From Chromatiales bacterium (GTDB lineage: Bacteria > Pseudomonadota > Gammaproteobacteria > JAHELT01): a stretch of DNA of 39,999 nucleotides. Shown one piece after another: positions 1 to 8,999 of the stretch. Position numbers and translations under genes: made by a program. Position 1 is the first letter of the stretch, and each line of letters opens with the position of its first letter. The notes beneath the pieces were generated by a model. That model made no database searches. It was not told the DNA's origin and saw nothing but the letters and a program-made list of their open reading frames with translations. Location of the stretch: NCBI GenBank assembly GCA_024644045.1, contig JAHELT010000025.1, positions 1-39,999 on the forward strand, read 5' to 3'.

Positions 1-1
1 G

Positions 2-214
2 CGAGACTTCATCAGGCGCAACGATGTGCAGAAAGACGTTGCCTACTACGTGACTGACCGCTCTGGGACGGACTGGTACGTGTTGCTGTACGGCAGCTTC
101 CGGACTCTCGGCGCGGCCAAGCGGGCAGTCGCCGAGTTGCCCGCACCGATCAAGGCAAATCAGCCGTTTCCGCGCAGCTTCGGATCCGTGCAGAAGACGA
201 TTCGAGGCGAGTGA
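2..214 (+). CDS. SPOR-domain protein, C-terminal end (DamX-like), partial
   Basis: This is the last 70 codons of a gene that begins before the window; the frame is open from base 2 to the TGA at 212-214. The visible piece matches the end of a SPOR domain: an AYYVT strand, the WYVLLYG strand, a helix with AKRAVAELP, and the closing RSFGSVQ strand. SPOR domains bind denuded peptidoglycan at the division septum, and the spacing and RSF-SVQ ending resemble DamX of gammaproteobacteria. DamX itself has a cytoplasmic part, a membrane segment and a periplasmic SPOR domain, none of which can be checked here. Another SPOR protein, such as an ExeA-like ATPase fused to SPOR, is possible. The following gene is convergent. 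Confidence 0.75.
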   Translation, partial: RDFIRRNDVQKDVAYYVTDRSGTDWYVLLYGSFRTLGAAKRAVAELPAPIKANQPFPRSFGSVQKTIRGE

Positions 215-298
215 CGGAGCAGACCCGAACGAAAAGCACGCTCGCAGGGGTTGTTCCTTTTCGGTTGGAGTTGATTCGGGCCGCTCACCAATGTTGCC

Positions 299-3200
299 CT
301 AGCCCAGCGATCGCACGACGCGGAAACCGGTCACCGGGTCGGCGTTACCGGGGTGACTTCTGTTGAGTCCGGTCGAGCACTTGGACATGGCGTCCTTGTA
401 GGAGCCGCCGGCGACACTGACGTTGCCGGGTGCCGTCCTGACGAACTCCTGCACGTTGCCGACGTAGTTCACCAGCCCCCAAGCATTCGGTTTTCCGGAA
501 GTAGCGTTTAGGATCGTGAGTCCCTTCACCAGCTTGCCGCTGAGCTTCAGCTGGCAGTTGTACTCGCTGTTGCCTTCGCGGTCGCCGGCCTTGGCCGCGT
601 GCAGCCACTCGGCGTGGGTCGGCAGCCGGTACTCGAACCCGCTCTCCGCGCTCAGCCAGCTGGCGTAGGCTTCCGCCGCCGCGACGTCCACCAGCACTTT
701 CGGGGAGCGCCCGTTGCGCCCGCCCGGCGTGCATTTACCGGTGCTCTTGCAGTACGCGTTGAACTCGCTTTCGGTAACCTCGTACTTGCTGATGGCGAAC
801 GATTGCCCGACCGCGCCGCCGGCTGGAATCACCACCAGCTGCGGGCCTTTCTGCCGCTTGCCCACGACGTCCTGACACGTGGCTCGGGCATTGCGGCCGA
901 GGCCGGCGAAGCTCTGCTGACACGGCCGGGCGCCAGCGGCGCGCTTGCTGGCCAGCGCCTGCAGCTTGTCGCGCTGGTCCTGGTACTGCGGGTTGTCGTT
1001 CCAGCCGGCAATCGCCTGATCCAGCAGGGATTGCGCCTCGTTGTAACGTGCGCTGTTGATTGCCGATGTGGCCTGTCGGTAGAGCTGATCGGCCTGGGCT
1101 TTCTTCGACTGCAGCTGCGTCGCCAGCTGCTGCGTGTCGACGTGATCGGGCTCGCGGGTCTGAGCCTGTTCGTAGATTGCGCTCGCCGCGGTCAACCGAC
1201 CCGCTTCGGCCTCGGCCAGTCCTCTGCTCGCAAGTACTGACGGCTTGGGCAGCTCTTTCAAGTTCACCTGGGCGATCCGGCCGTTTCCGGGAAACAGCGC
1301 ACGGCCCTGATCCAGCAGCGCGTGCGCCTGGCGCAGGTTGGTGCGCTCCAGTCCCCTGATGCGTTTTGCCAGCAACATCGCGAGCTCGTCCTCGATGGCG
1401 CCGTAGTCGTCCGGGCTGTTGTTGCGCAGGCCATTGAGGCGCTGCCTGAGGTTCGCGACGTCGAGCAATTGCGCCTGCACGATCAGGTTGCGCACCTCCT
1501 GCGTATCCTGGGCCAGCGTATAGCTCCCCAGCGCCTCGCGAAGCGGTGTGTAATTCGGCGCGATTGCGAGCCCCGCCTGCAGCAGGCTCACCGCTTGCTG
1601 GTGTTGTTTACCGGCGGCGAGCCGCACATAGGCATCACCGATCGCTTGCGGTCCTGTCGTCGTGATAAGCACATCGTCGGCGGGGAGCCGCTGCTTGAGC
1701 GCCGCCAGTGCCTGTCTCGCCGCATCCACGTCATCGGCTTGTGCATGGTCCAGCAGTGTCTGCTTGTATTCGTCTATTTCAGCCACGCGCTGTTGCTCGA
1801 GCAGACGCTGTTGCTCGGCGACTAACGCGGTCTGCTGGGGGAATGCCCGCAGGCCCTCTGCCAGGATCGAATCGGCACGTGCGTGCCGGTTCTGCCCGAG
1901 AGCGCTCGCCGTACCCTCGAGGTAGATGTTTACCAGACGTGCCGTCACGGCGGCGAGTGCGGAGCTGTCTTCCGGAGCGAGCGCTACGGCCTTGCGGTAG
2001 GCTTCTTGTACAGACGTGTGCCACGCTGCGTCTAACGCGCCCGTGGTGCCCAGGTCTTCGAGCGCCTGCAGCTGCGCCACAAAGGCAGCGCGCGGCTGCG
2101 GTAGTGTGCCGGCGCTGCGCTCGGCCGCCGACAATGCGGCACGCTGCGCTTGCAGGAAATCGAAGCGCAATGCCAGCGCGTAATTCTGCAGGAGTATTTC
2201 AGCATTCGACCAGTCGCGTTTGGTGATGTATCGCTGGTGCGCGGCCAGGAAGCGTTTCTCCAGACCGTCGTCGATATCGCGCAGCAACTTCGTCTCGGGC
2301 GCATTCGCGCGCAACGCCGCAATGTCGGGCAGGTACTGCTCATAGGCCTTCAGCAAGCGAAACGAGGGGAGCGCGGTGCGCAACCGTTGCTCCGCCAGCT
2401 GGGCCTGTTGATCGCGCCGGCGCGCCTGGAGCGTCGCCGTGACACGATCTTCGAGCTGCTGCAAGCGGGTGTCGGTGAGCTTGAAAGTCGCGCTCACCGC
2501 GAGCAGCTGCGCAGCCGTCTCGTAGTCCTGCTTGCCGACCGCGCGGTTGATTTGTGTTTTATAGGCTTGTATCAGTTCGGGATCGGTTCTCAACGGATCT
2601 GAGGGAAAAGTCTTCTCGAGTGTCGTCAGTACATCGGTAACGTCGTCACGGTTTTTGTCCGGGAGTAGCGCGCCGCTCTTGATATGCGCGGCTATACGCG
2701 TTTTCAGGTCGTTCAGGAGTTTCTGCTCACGCTGTTTGACGCTGCTGGCGATCTCGGATAGCCGCGCCGAGTCCTTGTAGTACTCACCGGCTTGCGCCAG
2801 CAGCACGTCGGCGCGAGCGAAATCGTAGAAGCCGTCGGTTTCCGACAATGCTGCGCCGATCTTGTCTTCGTAGTATTTGAGCAGCTCATCGCGCGTGGCG
2901 TTGGTGATAGCCTGTTGCGCCTTGGGCTCCAGTCCACGGATCTGCGCGAGGGACAGGGCAATGGTATTCGGTGAGCCCTCGCGGATGTTGGCGATGATGA
3001 GTTGATATTCCTGTTCCAGGAAATAATTCTGAATCGGATTGTAAAGTAACACGCCGAGCAACACGGACGCCGCAAGCGTGCCGATGGCGATCGGTATCGC
3101 GTAGCTTTTGTGCGGGCGGATATCGTTGAGGAACTCGCCGATATCGTGCGTGCGATCTTTGCGGTCGAACGCCAGCGCCTTGAACAGCCCTTTCTGCTGG

Positions 3201-4402
3201 CGGCCGTTGAGCTTCTTGATCGGCGCGGGCTGCAGCCCCTGCTCCTTGGCTTTCGGTGCCGCCACCCGGTTGTAGGGGTGCTTGCCGGTCAGCAGTTCAT
3301 AGGAGATGCAGGCGAGTGCGTAAATATCGTCGCTGGGGTGTGGGTCCAGGCCCTCGAACATCTCAGGGGTGGCGTAGGCGGGCGTGATGCCACCGAGCGA
3401 ACCCGGATCGAAAACGGTTGTGTCGCCGTGGACGGCGCGGGCTTTCGAGGCACGCGCGATGCCGAAGTCGATGACTTTGATGCCGCCGCCGCTGGTCACG
3501 AACGCGTTGCCCGGCTTGAAGTCGGAGTGGATCAGGCCGTTCTCGTGCGCATAGCTCAGCGCATTCCCAAGCCCCTCGATGATGGGCAAGGCGTCTTCGA
3601 CCGACAGGCCGCCGAACGGCAGCTCGTTGATGAACTCCTTGAGTTCCTGACCTTCGAGCAGTTCCATGGTCATGTAGATCAGGTCACCGTCGCGGTCGAA
3701 ATCGAACACCGTGCCGATGTTCGGATGGGCGAGCCGCTGCGCCTTGCTGGCCTCGCGCTGCAGGGCGATGAAGGACTCCGCGTACTGTCGGAAGTCTTCG
3801 GTCAGCAGCTTGACCGCCACGAACGGGTTGCGGTCCTGTGCCTCGACTTTGAGCCGGTCCTTGGCCTTGTAGACCAGGCCCATGCCACCCTGTCCCAACA
3901 GTTCGACCAGCTCGAAGCGGTCTTTTATGACGGTGCCGGGCGCAACCGACTGGGTGGTGGTAGCCGGCTGGGGCGGGGCAGGGCGCGCTTCGCCGGGCAC
4001 ATCGGGGCCGCTGCGCGTCGCCGCGGGAGTGGGCTTTTTACGCCGCTTGCGCGTCCTGAGTACCGTGGCCTCGGTGGCATCGGCCGGCGCCGTGCGCCGT
4101 GCCCGCTTCGCCGCAGCGCTGTACACGGTGCCGTCTTCGGCAAACTCGAAATCCAGCGGGGCCTGGGCGCTGGCGTCGTTGGCCACGGTCCGTCGCCGGA
4201 TCGTGTCGGTAAGCTTACTGTTGAAAGCGTTGAACGCCTTGGCCGGCAGCGGCTGGATGGCATGCACTTTGTGCAGCGCATCGAGGTAGTCTTCGGCATT
4301 TTCGGGGTGCGTGGACAGCAGCTTGTCGAGGGTCTGGTCGACCTGGGCGAATTTGGCTTTGCCACGGGTGTAGAGGTAGAGGACGGCAGCGAAATCAATC
4401 AT
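299..4402 (-). CDS. Membrane Ser/Thr protein kinase with C-terminal FGE-sulfatase-like domain
   Basis: The 1367-residue product is a Hanks-type kinase anchored in the inner membrane. The kinase domain spans about residues 160-430, with glycine loop GQGGMG (170-175), lysine K198, catalytic loop HSDFKPGN (292-299), DFG (312-314) and a TPE motif (345-347) in place of APE. The catalytic loop is HSD rather than HRD, so activation by phosphorylation of the activation loop is less likely. A basic, Pro/Ala-rich linker (about 100-155) precedes the kinase, and one transmembrane segment lies near 434-454. A long periplasmic helical region follows, probably TPR-like or coiled. The last 210 residues look like an FGE-sulfatase/SUMF1 domain, with EVTESEF, RLPTHAEW, GNVQEF and GFRVVRS motifs. 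This suggests a sensor outside and a kinase inside. ATG 4402 is the only start that keeps the N-terminal helix. The TIGR02270-type gene lies upstream on the same strand. Confidence 0.88.
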   Translation of the reverse strand: MIDFAAVLYLYTRGKAKFAQVDQTLDKLLSTHPENAEDYLDALHKVHAIQPLPAKAFNAFNSKLTDTIRRRTVANDASAQAPLDFEFAEDGTVYSAAAKRARRTAPADATEATVLRTRKRRKKPTPAATRSGPDVPGEARPAPPQPATTTQSVAPGTVIKDRFELVELLGQGGMGLVYKAKDRLKVEAQDRNPFVAVKLLTEDFRQYAESFIALQREASKAQRLAHPNIGTVFDFDRDGDLIYMTMELLEGQELKEFINELPFGGLSVEDALPIIEGLGNALSYAHENGLIHSDFKPGNAFVTSGGGIKVIDFGIARASKARAVHGDTTVFDPGSLGGITPAYATPEMFEGLDPHPSDDIYALACISYELLTGKHPYNRVAAPKAKEQGLQPAPIKKLNGRQQKGLFKALAFDRKDRTHDIGEFLNDIRPHKSYAIPIAIGTLAASVLLGVLLYNPIQNYFLEQEYQLIIANIREGSPNTIALSLAQIRGLEPKAQQAITNATRDELLKYYEDKIGAALSETDGFYDFARADVLLAQAGEYYKDSARLSEIASSVKQREQKLLNDLKTRIAAHIKSGALLPDKNRDDVTDVLTTLEKTFPSDPLRTDPELIQAYKTQINRAVGKQDYETAAQLLAVSATFKLTDTRLQQLEDRVTATLQARRRDQQAQLAEQRLRTALPSFRLLKAYEQYLPDIAALRANAPETKLLRDIDDGLEKRFLAAHQRYITKRDWSNAEILLQNYALALRFDFLQAQRAALSAAERSAGTLPQPRAAFVAQLQALEDLGTTGALDAAWHTSVQEAYRKAVALAPEDSSALAAVTARLVNIYLEGTASALGQNRHARADSILAEGLRAFPQQTALVAEQQRLLEQQRVAEIDEYKQTLLDHAQADDVDAARQALAALKQRLPADDVLITTTGPQAIGDAYVRLAAGKQHQQAVSLLQAGLAIAPNYTPLREALGSYTLAQDTQEVRNLIVQAQLLDVANLRQRLNGLRNNSPDDYGAIEDELAMLLAKRIRGLERTNLRQAHALLDQGRALFPGNGRIAQVNLKELPKPSVLASRGLAEAEAGRLTAASAIYEQAQTREPDHVDTQQLATQLQSKKAQADQLYRQATSAINSARYNEAQSLLDQAIAGWNDNPQYQDQRDKLQALASKRAAGARPCQQSFAGLGRNARATCQDVVGKRQKGPQLVVIPAGGAVGQSFAISKYEVTESEFNAYCKSTGKCTPGGRNGRSPKVLVDVAAAEAYASWLSAESGFEYRLPTHAEWLHAAKAGDREGNSEYNCQLKLSGKLVKGLTILNATSGKPNAWGLVNYVGNVQEFVRTAPGNVSVAGGSYKDAMSKCSTGLNRSHPGNADPVTGFRVVRSLG

Positions 4403-4753
4403 TCCCCGTACCCCGGGCGACCGTCCTTGTTAGCTGTTGCTGCGTCTGGTGCACGCTGTGCATGGCACTCCCGTAGCCTTGCGTTTCTCGTAGGCCGAAA
4501 CGGCGGTTGCCCGGCTATTGAACAACGCGGTCAGACGATTTTCAACAACCCCCGGGGCCCGCTCGCGGATCGCGGGTCGTCGTTGCTGATGTTCCACAGA
4601 ACGATGCCCGTTTCGGTCGCAAGCGTACGTTACCTGTTTTCACCGCCGTGTTGTGGTGTATTGCCCCACAAACTGGTGACAAACATCACCTGGAGCACGG
4701 CCAATACCGGTTCCCGGTACGGGCACGGTTGATCCGGCGCTTGGGCTATGTCC
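4403..4753. other. 351-bp gap upstream of the kinase gene, no gene seen
   Basis: No convincing coding frame or RNA gene is visible. It contains a possible minus-strand promoter (4517-4545) and a small hairpin (TACCGG-TTC-CCGGTA at 4705-4719) just past the end of the HEAT-repeat gene. The hairpin lacks a T run, so it is at best a weak terminator. Confidence 0.5.
4517..4545 (-). promoter_or_regulatory. Possible sigma70-type promoter for the kinase gene
   Basis: On the minus strand TTGAAA (4540-4545) is followed after 17 bases by TTCAAT (4517-4522). This gives five and four matches to the -35 and -10 consensus, about 115 bases before the kinase ATG. It was found by eye only. Confidence 0.3.
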
Positions 4754-5986
4754 TTACAGAAGCGGTTGACGAAAGCCTGGTGCGCGCGTCTCGAACAGCG
4801 GCGTTTCGGGATGCAGCAGGGCCAACTCCAGTGCAGCCGCGGCGCGCTGTCGTTGCAGACCGAGGTTGAGCACCCCACGGCAGGTTCTGGCGTCAATCGG
4901 TCTGCCGAGGAGAAAACGCTGGCCGGGGGCAAACCGTGACTGCCTCTTCTTCCACCAGGCCTGCACTTTCGCCGTATCGGGCCAGGGCAGGTCCTCGTCG
5001 TCATCCATACCGATGTCCCCGGCGTCCAGGTCTTCCTCCGGCCCGGCGGCGAACGCCTCCGGTTCCTCCGCTTCCATCGCCTGTCGGGCCAGATCCAGCC
5101 CGCTGATCAGGGTAAATGCTTCGCCCGCGGCCCGGGCGAGTTCCGCCACCTGCATCTGCTTCAACAGCCAGGGGAGATACGCCGGATCGCCGGTGGCCCC
5201 GGCCGCAATCGTGACCGCGCGCAGTTCGCCGTTTTGTCGGGCGACGCCGTTGAACAGTTTACGCGCCTCCGCGGGGGCCATGATCCGTGCCAGCAGCTGC
5301 AGCGCCGGTTGCAGGAACTCCGTGTCGTCGGTGAGAAATTTCTGCAGAACTTGAACGGCGCGCGCGCGATCGCCGAGCAGGCCGGCTGACCAGGCGGCCC
5401 AGAAACGGCATGCCGGCTCGTCGGAGACGAAATGCTCAGCGAGCTGCCCCTGTAGATCGACCCGGCCAAGTTCGCCCGCCGCACGCAGGCCACGGGCACG
5501 CAGTGCCGGGTCTTCGGCCGTCAGCGCCGCAGCCAGCGCGTTACCCGGGTTGACGCGATGCACCGCACAGCCCGCGATGCCCGCATAGCGCTGGAGCGTC
5601 GATTTCGATTTCAGGAATCGTTTCACCAGCGCTTTGACCTCGGCTTTCTCCAGCCAGCCGAGCGCCGAGACCAGTCCGCGCCGCGTGTCGGGCGCGTCTT
5701 TGACGACGGACATCACTTCGCTGATCCAGGCCGGATTGGCCGCTTTGAACGCCAGGGTCGCGGCGGTAAACAGTTCGCCCGGCTCGCGGGTTTCCAATGC
5801 CTGCAACGAGGCCTCCCAGGCGATGCTTTCACCCAACCGCAGGCCGCTGATATGGGCGTTTACCCGCTCATCGAGCTCCGCCAGGTCGGCCAGCGAGTAA
5901 TGCGGCGCTTTTACCGCCACGCTGCGCAGCATCCACAGCGCCGCGATCTCGTCAGCATGCTCCTCGACGATATCGCGGATGATCAT
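4754..5986 (-). CDS. HEAT-repeat protein, TIGR02270 family
   Basis: The 410-residue product is rich in short helical repeats of HEAT type, for example the stretches around GLVSALGWLEKAEV, ALRARGLRAAGELGRV and FWAAWSAGLLGDRA. The start at 5986 (MIIRDIVEEH) is preferred to the longer frame opening with TTG at 6145. It matches the characteristic IVEEHADEIAALW opening and gives about 410 residues, the usual length as I recall it for TIGR02270. No good ribosome site is seen before it. Members of this family often sit in or near type VI secretion loci, but their biochemical role is unknown. The acidic patch near residues 340-370 and the tryptophan-rich tail (PWPDTAKVQAWW) are typical. It is followed at 351 bp by the kinase gene on the same strand, and the two may belong to one regulatory unit. 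Confidence 0.8.
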   Translation of the reverse strand: MIIRDIVEEHADEIAALWMLRSVAVKAPHYSLADLAELDERVNAHISGLRLGESIAWEASLQALETREPGELFTAATLAFKAANPAWISEVMSVVKDAPDTRRGLVSALGWLEKAEVKALVKRFLKSKSTLQRYAGIAGCAVHRVNPGNALAAALTAEDPALRARGLRAAGELGRVDLQGQLAEHFVSDEPACRFWAAWSAGLLGDRARAVQVLQKFLTDDTEFLQPALQLLARIMAPAEARKLFNGVARQNGELRAVTIAAGATGDPAYLPWLLKQMQVAELARAAGEAFTLISGLDLARQAMEAEEPEAFAAGPEEDLDAGDIGMDDDEDLPWPDTAKVQAWWKKRQSRFAPGQRFLLGRPIDARTCRGVLNLGLQRQRAAAALELALLHPETPLFETRAPGFRQPLL

Positions 5987-6206
5987 GGCGACGAAACCGG
6001 CGAGCGCCGCGCTTCGTAGTTGGCGTACGAAATCCGTTTGGGCACACGGTGCATAGAGTGAGCGGTCCCGGAAGGCGGTGTACTCCGGAATTTTACACTT
6101 TCTGACGTGCGTTCCAGCGCGCAATTTCAACTGTTTGCGGCGCAAAGGTGGCAGTGCGCGAGGTTTTCAGTTTAACGGGCCCGATCTTCTGATAATTTCG
6201 TGTTGA

Positions 6207-7224
6207 TTTGGCGCGGGCTCGGAGAACAGCGCTAATGGGTTGGACGTCGGCAATGTGCTGGCGGCTGACCCCAACGACCCGCAGGGCGGTCCGACTACAA
6301 TTACGGCCTACCGGATCGTGGGCGGTAACAACAGTGGCAATATCGCCAATGCGTTCAGGATCGACAGCACAGGGCTGATTGAAGTGAACGATACTCGGGC
6401 GTTGAACGTCGAGGTCAAACCAAGCTTCGATCTCGCCGTGGAGGTGTCCGACGGTGTCAATACGTCGAATGTCGAGCAAGTGACGGTCAACCTGATCAAC
6501 GTCAATGACGTCGCTCCGACGGTGATGCCCGCGACGTTCAGTGTGAGCGAGAACGCGCTTGTTGGCAGAATTGTGGGTGCTTTGACTGCCGTCGACATCG
6601 ACTCGCCGATCACCGGTTTCAGCATCGTGAGCGGAGACCCGGCCAGCGCCTTCGCTATCGACGCCGGCGGCGAGGTTACCGTGGCGAACAGCGCGGCGCT
6701 GGATTTCGAGACGACGCCCACGTTCGCGCTGAAAGGTACTGCCAGCGACGGGATTAATACGTCGGCGGAACAGAACGTGACGGTCAATCTCGTCGACGTG
6801 AACGAGACACCCACAGTGACCGGCGGGTAAAGTTTCCGGATTGACGAAAACAGCCCCAATGGCGCGGTGGTTGGAGACGTCGCGGCGAGCGATCCGGAGA
6901 TCGCCGGCATCTTCAGTGTGACGGGCTACGCGATAACCGCCGGCAACACGGACAACGCGTTTGCGATCAGCGCCGCGGGCAGGCTGACGGTGAACAACAC
7001 CGACGCGTTGAACTTTGAGGCCAACTCCTGTTCAGCCTGACCGTCACGGCGACGGATGGGGTCAATACCTCGTCCGGGCAGACGGTGACCGTGAACCTGA
7101 ACGACCTCGCCGAGGTGGCGGTGGTAGCAGCGACACGCTGGCTCCGGGCCCGGTGCTTATGGTCGGGTTGTTCGGGCCGGCGTGGCTGCGTCGCAGGCGC
7201 TTCGACGGACGGCGAATCCGTTAG
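6207..7224 (+). pseudogene. Remnant of a cadherin-repeat surface protein with GlyGly-CTERM-like tail
   Basis: At least three copies of a cadherin-like repeat of roughly 100 residues can be read. Units begin SENSANG (from 6222), SVSENALVG (about 6540) and RIDENSPNG (about 6837). They share VxASDP or VDID, AFAID/FRID, LDFE and SDGxNTS...VTVNL signatures. The first unit is open back to a TGA at 6204 with no start codon or ribosome site, so the 5' end is missing. A TAA at 6828-6830 interrupts the third unit; a CAA-to-TAA change would explain it. Near 7028 the frame must shift to keep reading LFSLTVTATDG, and near 7112 it shifts again into GGGGSSDTLAPGP, a hydrophobic stretch and RRRR. That tail resembles a GlyGly-CTERM (rhombosortase) sorting signal. 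Three or more lesions make this a dead gene unless sequencing errors are involved. Confidence 0.75.
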
Positions 7225-7260
7225 GTAACTGGCGGACAGTCGGCGACGGCACTCAGAAGG

Positions 7261-7405
7261 CCCCTCTCCCAGGAGAGGGGCTTCCCCTCATCCCAACCCT
7301 TCTCCCCAGGGAGAAGGGCTTTCCTTTTTGTGCTCCCCTCTCCCTCTGGGAGAGGCGTTCCCCGAGAAGGGCTTTCTTCATGCCCCTCTCCCTCTGGGAG
7401 AGGGG
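7261..7405. repeat. Cluster of four palindromic CCCTCTCCC/GGGAGAGGG repeats
   Basis: There are four short hairpins in tandem: 7261-7280 (8-bp stem, CCAG loop), 7297-7318 (9-bp stem, CCAG loop), 7337-7355 (8-bp stem, TCT loop) and 7383-7405 (10-bp stem, TCT loop). The spacers include the TTAGGGGTGAGGG type of sequence. Such arrays are common intergenic repeats in GC-rich proteobacteria, comparable to REP sequences. They lie between the cadherin remnant and the convergent barrel gene, where they could also act as a two-way transcription stop. Confidence 0.8.
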
Positions 7406-7424
7406 TTAGGGGTGAGGGAGGCGG

Positions 7425-7889
7425 TCAGGAACCGGTGAATCCGATCCGCAGCTGCAGCCCCACGGCGCCGGAGGTGACCCGCTCCATCGGCGGGAACAGG
7501 AAGGTCCTGAGCGTGAAATACCGGTTGCCGACGAAGGCGTAGGGAATGGGGCCGAGAAGCAGTTCGGCGTTGTAGCCGGTCACTGCGCCCAGCATCACGC
7601 CGGCGCCGACGGACGGAAGCGCCGCGAACCGGTGTTCAGTGCCGAGCCCGAAGTAGTAGCTGTCCCGGGAGAGGCTGTTGAGGTAATACCCCCCGGCCAT
7701 GTAGTAGCCGCCGAGATCGTACTCCACGCCCACGCCGGAGTGGTTCTCGTTGTACTGCCGCGCGGCATCGAAGTGATAGGAGCGCACGTTGGATTGGAGG
7801 TAGAGTTGTTCCGATACGCATACCGGGGAAGCTGCAGTGAGGGTGACCAGCACCAGCAGGCGCATGAATCGACGTTCGGTCTGTTTCAT
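7425..7889 (-). CDS. Small exported beta-barrel protein, probably outer membrane
   Basis: The 154-residue product has a signal peptide (MRLLVLVTLTAASPVCVSE) followed by alternating polar and aromatic strands, such as LYLQSNVRSYHF, GVGVEYDLGGYYMAGGYY, SYYFGLG and VGLQLRIGF. The pattern suggests an eight-stranded outer-membrane barrel. The NENHSGVGVEY and AGGYYLNSLSRDSYYFG motifs recall small barrels annotated as PagP-like or uncharacterised, but no catalytic residues can be assigned. Two starts are possible, ATG 7889 and ATG 7865; the second puts the methionine directly at the signal peptide, and neither has a clear ribosome site. The frame continues upstream to 8096, but that extension is arginine-rich and unlike protein. 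Confidence 0.65.
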   Translation of the reverse strand: MKQTERRFMRLLVLVTLTAASPVCVSEQLYLQSNVRSYHFDAARQYNENHSGVGVEYDLGGYYMAGGYYLNSLSRDSYYFGLGTEHRFAALPSVGAGVMLGAVTGYNAELLLGPIPYAFVGNRYFTLRTFLFPPMERVTSGAVGLQLRIGFTGS

Positions 7890-8223
7890 GCTCGCCGTAT
7901 CGGCCCAGGCGCGGCAGGACTTTACGGCCCGCGCACGACCCGGCTCTGCCGCACGTCTGAATCGTTTACAGGAGTGTTGCCAGACCGCGATGAGCCCCGG
8001 GAAGCGCGTGTGCGGGTCGGTCGTTCCAACCCCCGGTTCGCCTCGAACCTGCCTGGGGAACCCACCGGGGCGTCCACCCGCGCGTTGGCGCCTCATACAC
8101 CGAGTGGCGAAATTTCGACGCCGATGCGCGCCTGGCTCCGGGAATCGCGCTGCAGAGCGCGCGTCGCAGCTGGCACCGTACTTGCGAACAGCAGCAGCAA
8201 GTGCTGTTCCTTGGGTTACCGCC
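7890..8223. other. 334-bp divergent gap with an 8-bp hairpin
   Basis: No convincing gene is seen. A perfect 8-bp stem (GAACAGCA 8186-8193, TGCTGTTC 8202-8209) lies just before the small plus-strand ORF. Open frames here on both strands are rich in Arg, Pro and Gly and look like shadows of GC-rich DNA. Confidence 0.4.
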
Positions 8224-8589
8224 GTGGCATATCAGACTCGACCCCTGCGGGTCGCACCGAACATTCGGATCACAGTCCGCCGCAGCGCCTGGGAATACCT
8301 GTCGAGGTCTCTGGATACGGGCAAGAACATGCTGGTTTTCGTGTGGGGCATGTACGGGCGACAGTCCGACCCGGGCTGGACGGCGAGCGTGATCGACCGC
8401 GACGACTTGCCGAACAGCACAAACGCGAGGGTCGTCAAAACCCGAATCGGTACTTTCCCGGTGGCCGTGCCCCAGCGTCAGCACCTGTGCAAACTGCACG
8501 GCTGCACGCTTGCGTACGACGCGCACGAACTCAAAGTCAAAGTGCCGTTCGAGTCCTGGTTGAACAATCTGAAACTGCCCCACGCATAA
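8224..8589 (+). CDS. Hypothetical small protein, possibly a truncated gene
   Basis: From GTG 8224 a 121-residue product can be read. From about residue 10 onward it has normal protein composition: IRITVRRSAWEYL, DTGKNMLVFVWGMYGR, WTASVIDRDDLP, KVKVPFESWLNNLKL. Two cysteines sit in HLCKLHGC. The frame is open further upstream to 7837, but that part reads as arginine- and proline-rich noise, so the true start is uncertain and no ribosome site supports any choice. It could be the 3' end of a decayed gene. The opposite-strand frame (7966-8670) reads worse. No family was recognised. Confidence 0.4.
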   Translation: MAYQTRPLRVAPNIRITVRRSAWEYLSRSLDTGKNMLVFVWGMYGRQSDPGWTASVIDRDDLPNSTNARVVKTRIGTFPVAVPQRQHLCKLHGCTLAYDAHELKVKVPFESWLNNLKLPHA

Positions 8590-8999
8590 GCGCTGCGCCC
8601 GTGGGCCGGTGATTCGCCGTGCGCAGTGTTCGAACCCGGACACCCACGTACTGAACCCGGTTGTCGCCAATCGAAATTTCCATCAGCAGGGTCGACGAAA
8701 GGCCGACCGTCGCCGCCTCGTTCGAATCAGTAAAGAGCGATCGGTTGTCGCGGATTTGAATGTCGGCCAGATCAGGCCTGGTGTTTTCTGTGGCATTGCA
8801 ATCTCTTCTCGTGTGCGCTTCGACCAGACCGTCAGTTGTTGCAATACTGGAATAATGTGTCTATAAAGAAGCGCGCTCTGAAAAATACGTCGCCTGTCGT
8901 TAACTGAAAAAAACGGCGTTCCACTCTTCAATCTCATTTACAGTGTGTTCACGATCGACGCGACGCTTGTTGATGCGCGGGACGCTGGCGGAGAAAACC
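8590..8999. other. 410-bp gap upstream of the collagen-like gene, partly AT-rich
   Basis: The gap is free of convincing genes. Bases 8830-8940 are clearly richer in A and T than the surroundings and hold the promoter described at 8839-8867. This leaves a 5' leader of about 125 bases before the ATG. Confidence 0.45.
8839..8867 (+). promoter_or_regulatory. Probable sigma70-type promoter of the collagen-like gene
   Basis: TTGCAA (8839-8844) and TATAAA (8862-8867) are separated by 17 bases in an AT-rich stretch upstream of the collagen-like gene. This gives 4/6 and 5/6 consensus matches with ideal spacing. Confidence 0.5.

Noticed and set aside
3110-4732. 540-codon plus-strand frame opposite the kinase
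   Set aside because: It is antisense to the kinase catalytic domain, with low-complexity composition and no domain.
7966-8670. Minus-strand 234-codon frame
   Set aside because: It reads as Arg/Val/His-rich shadow sequence; the opposite strand gives better protein composition.
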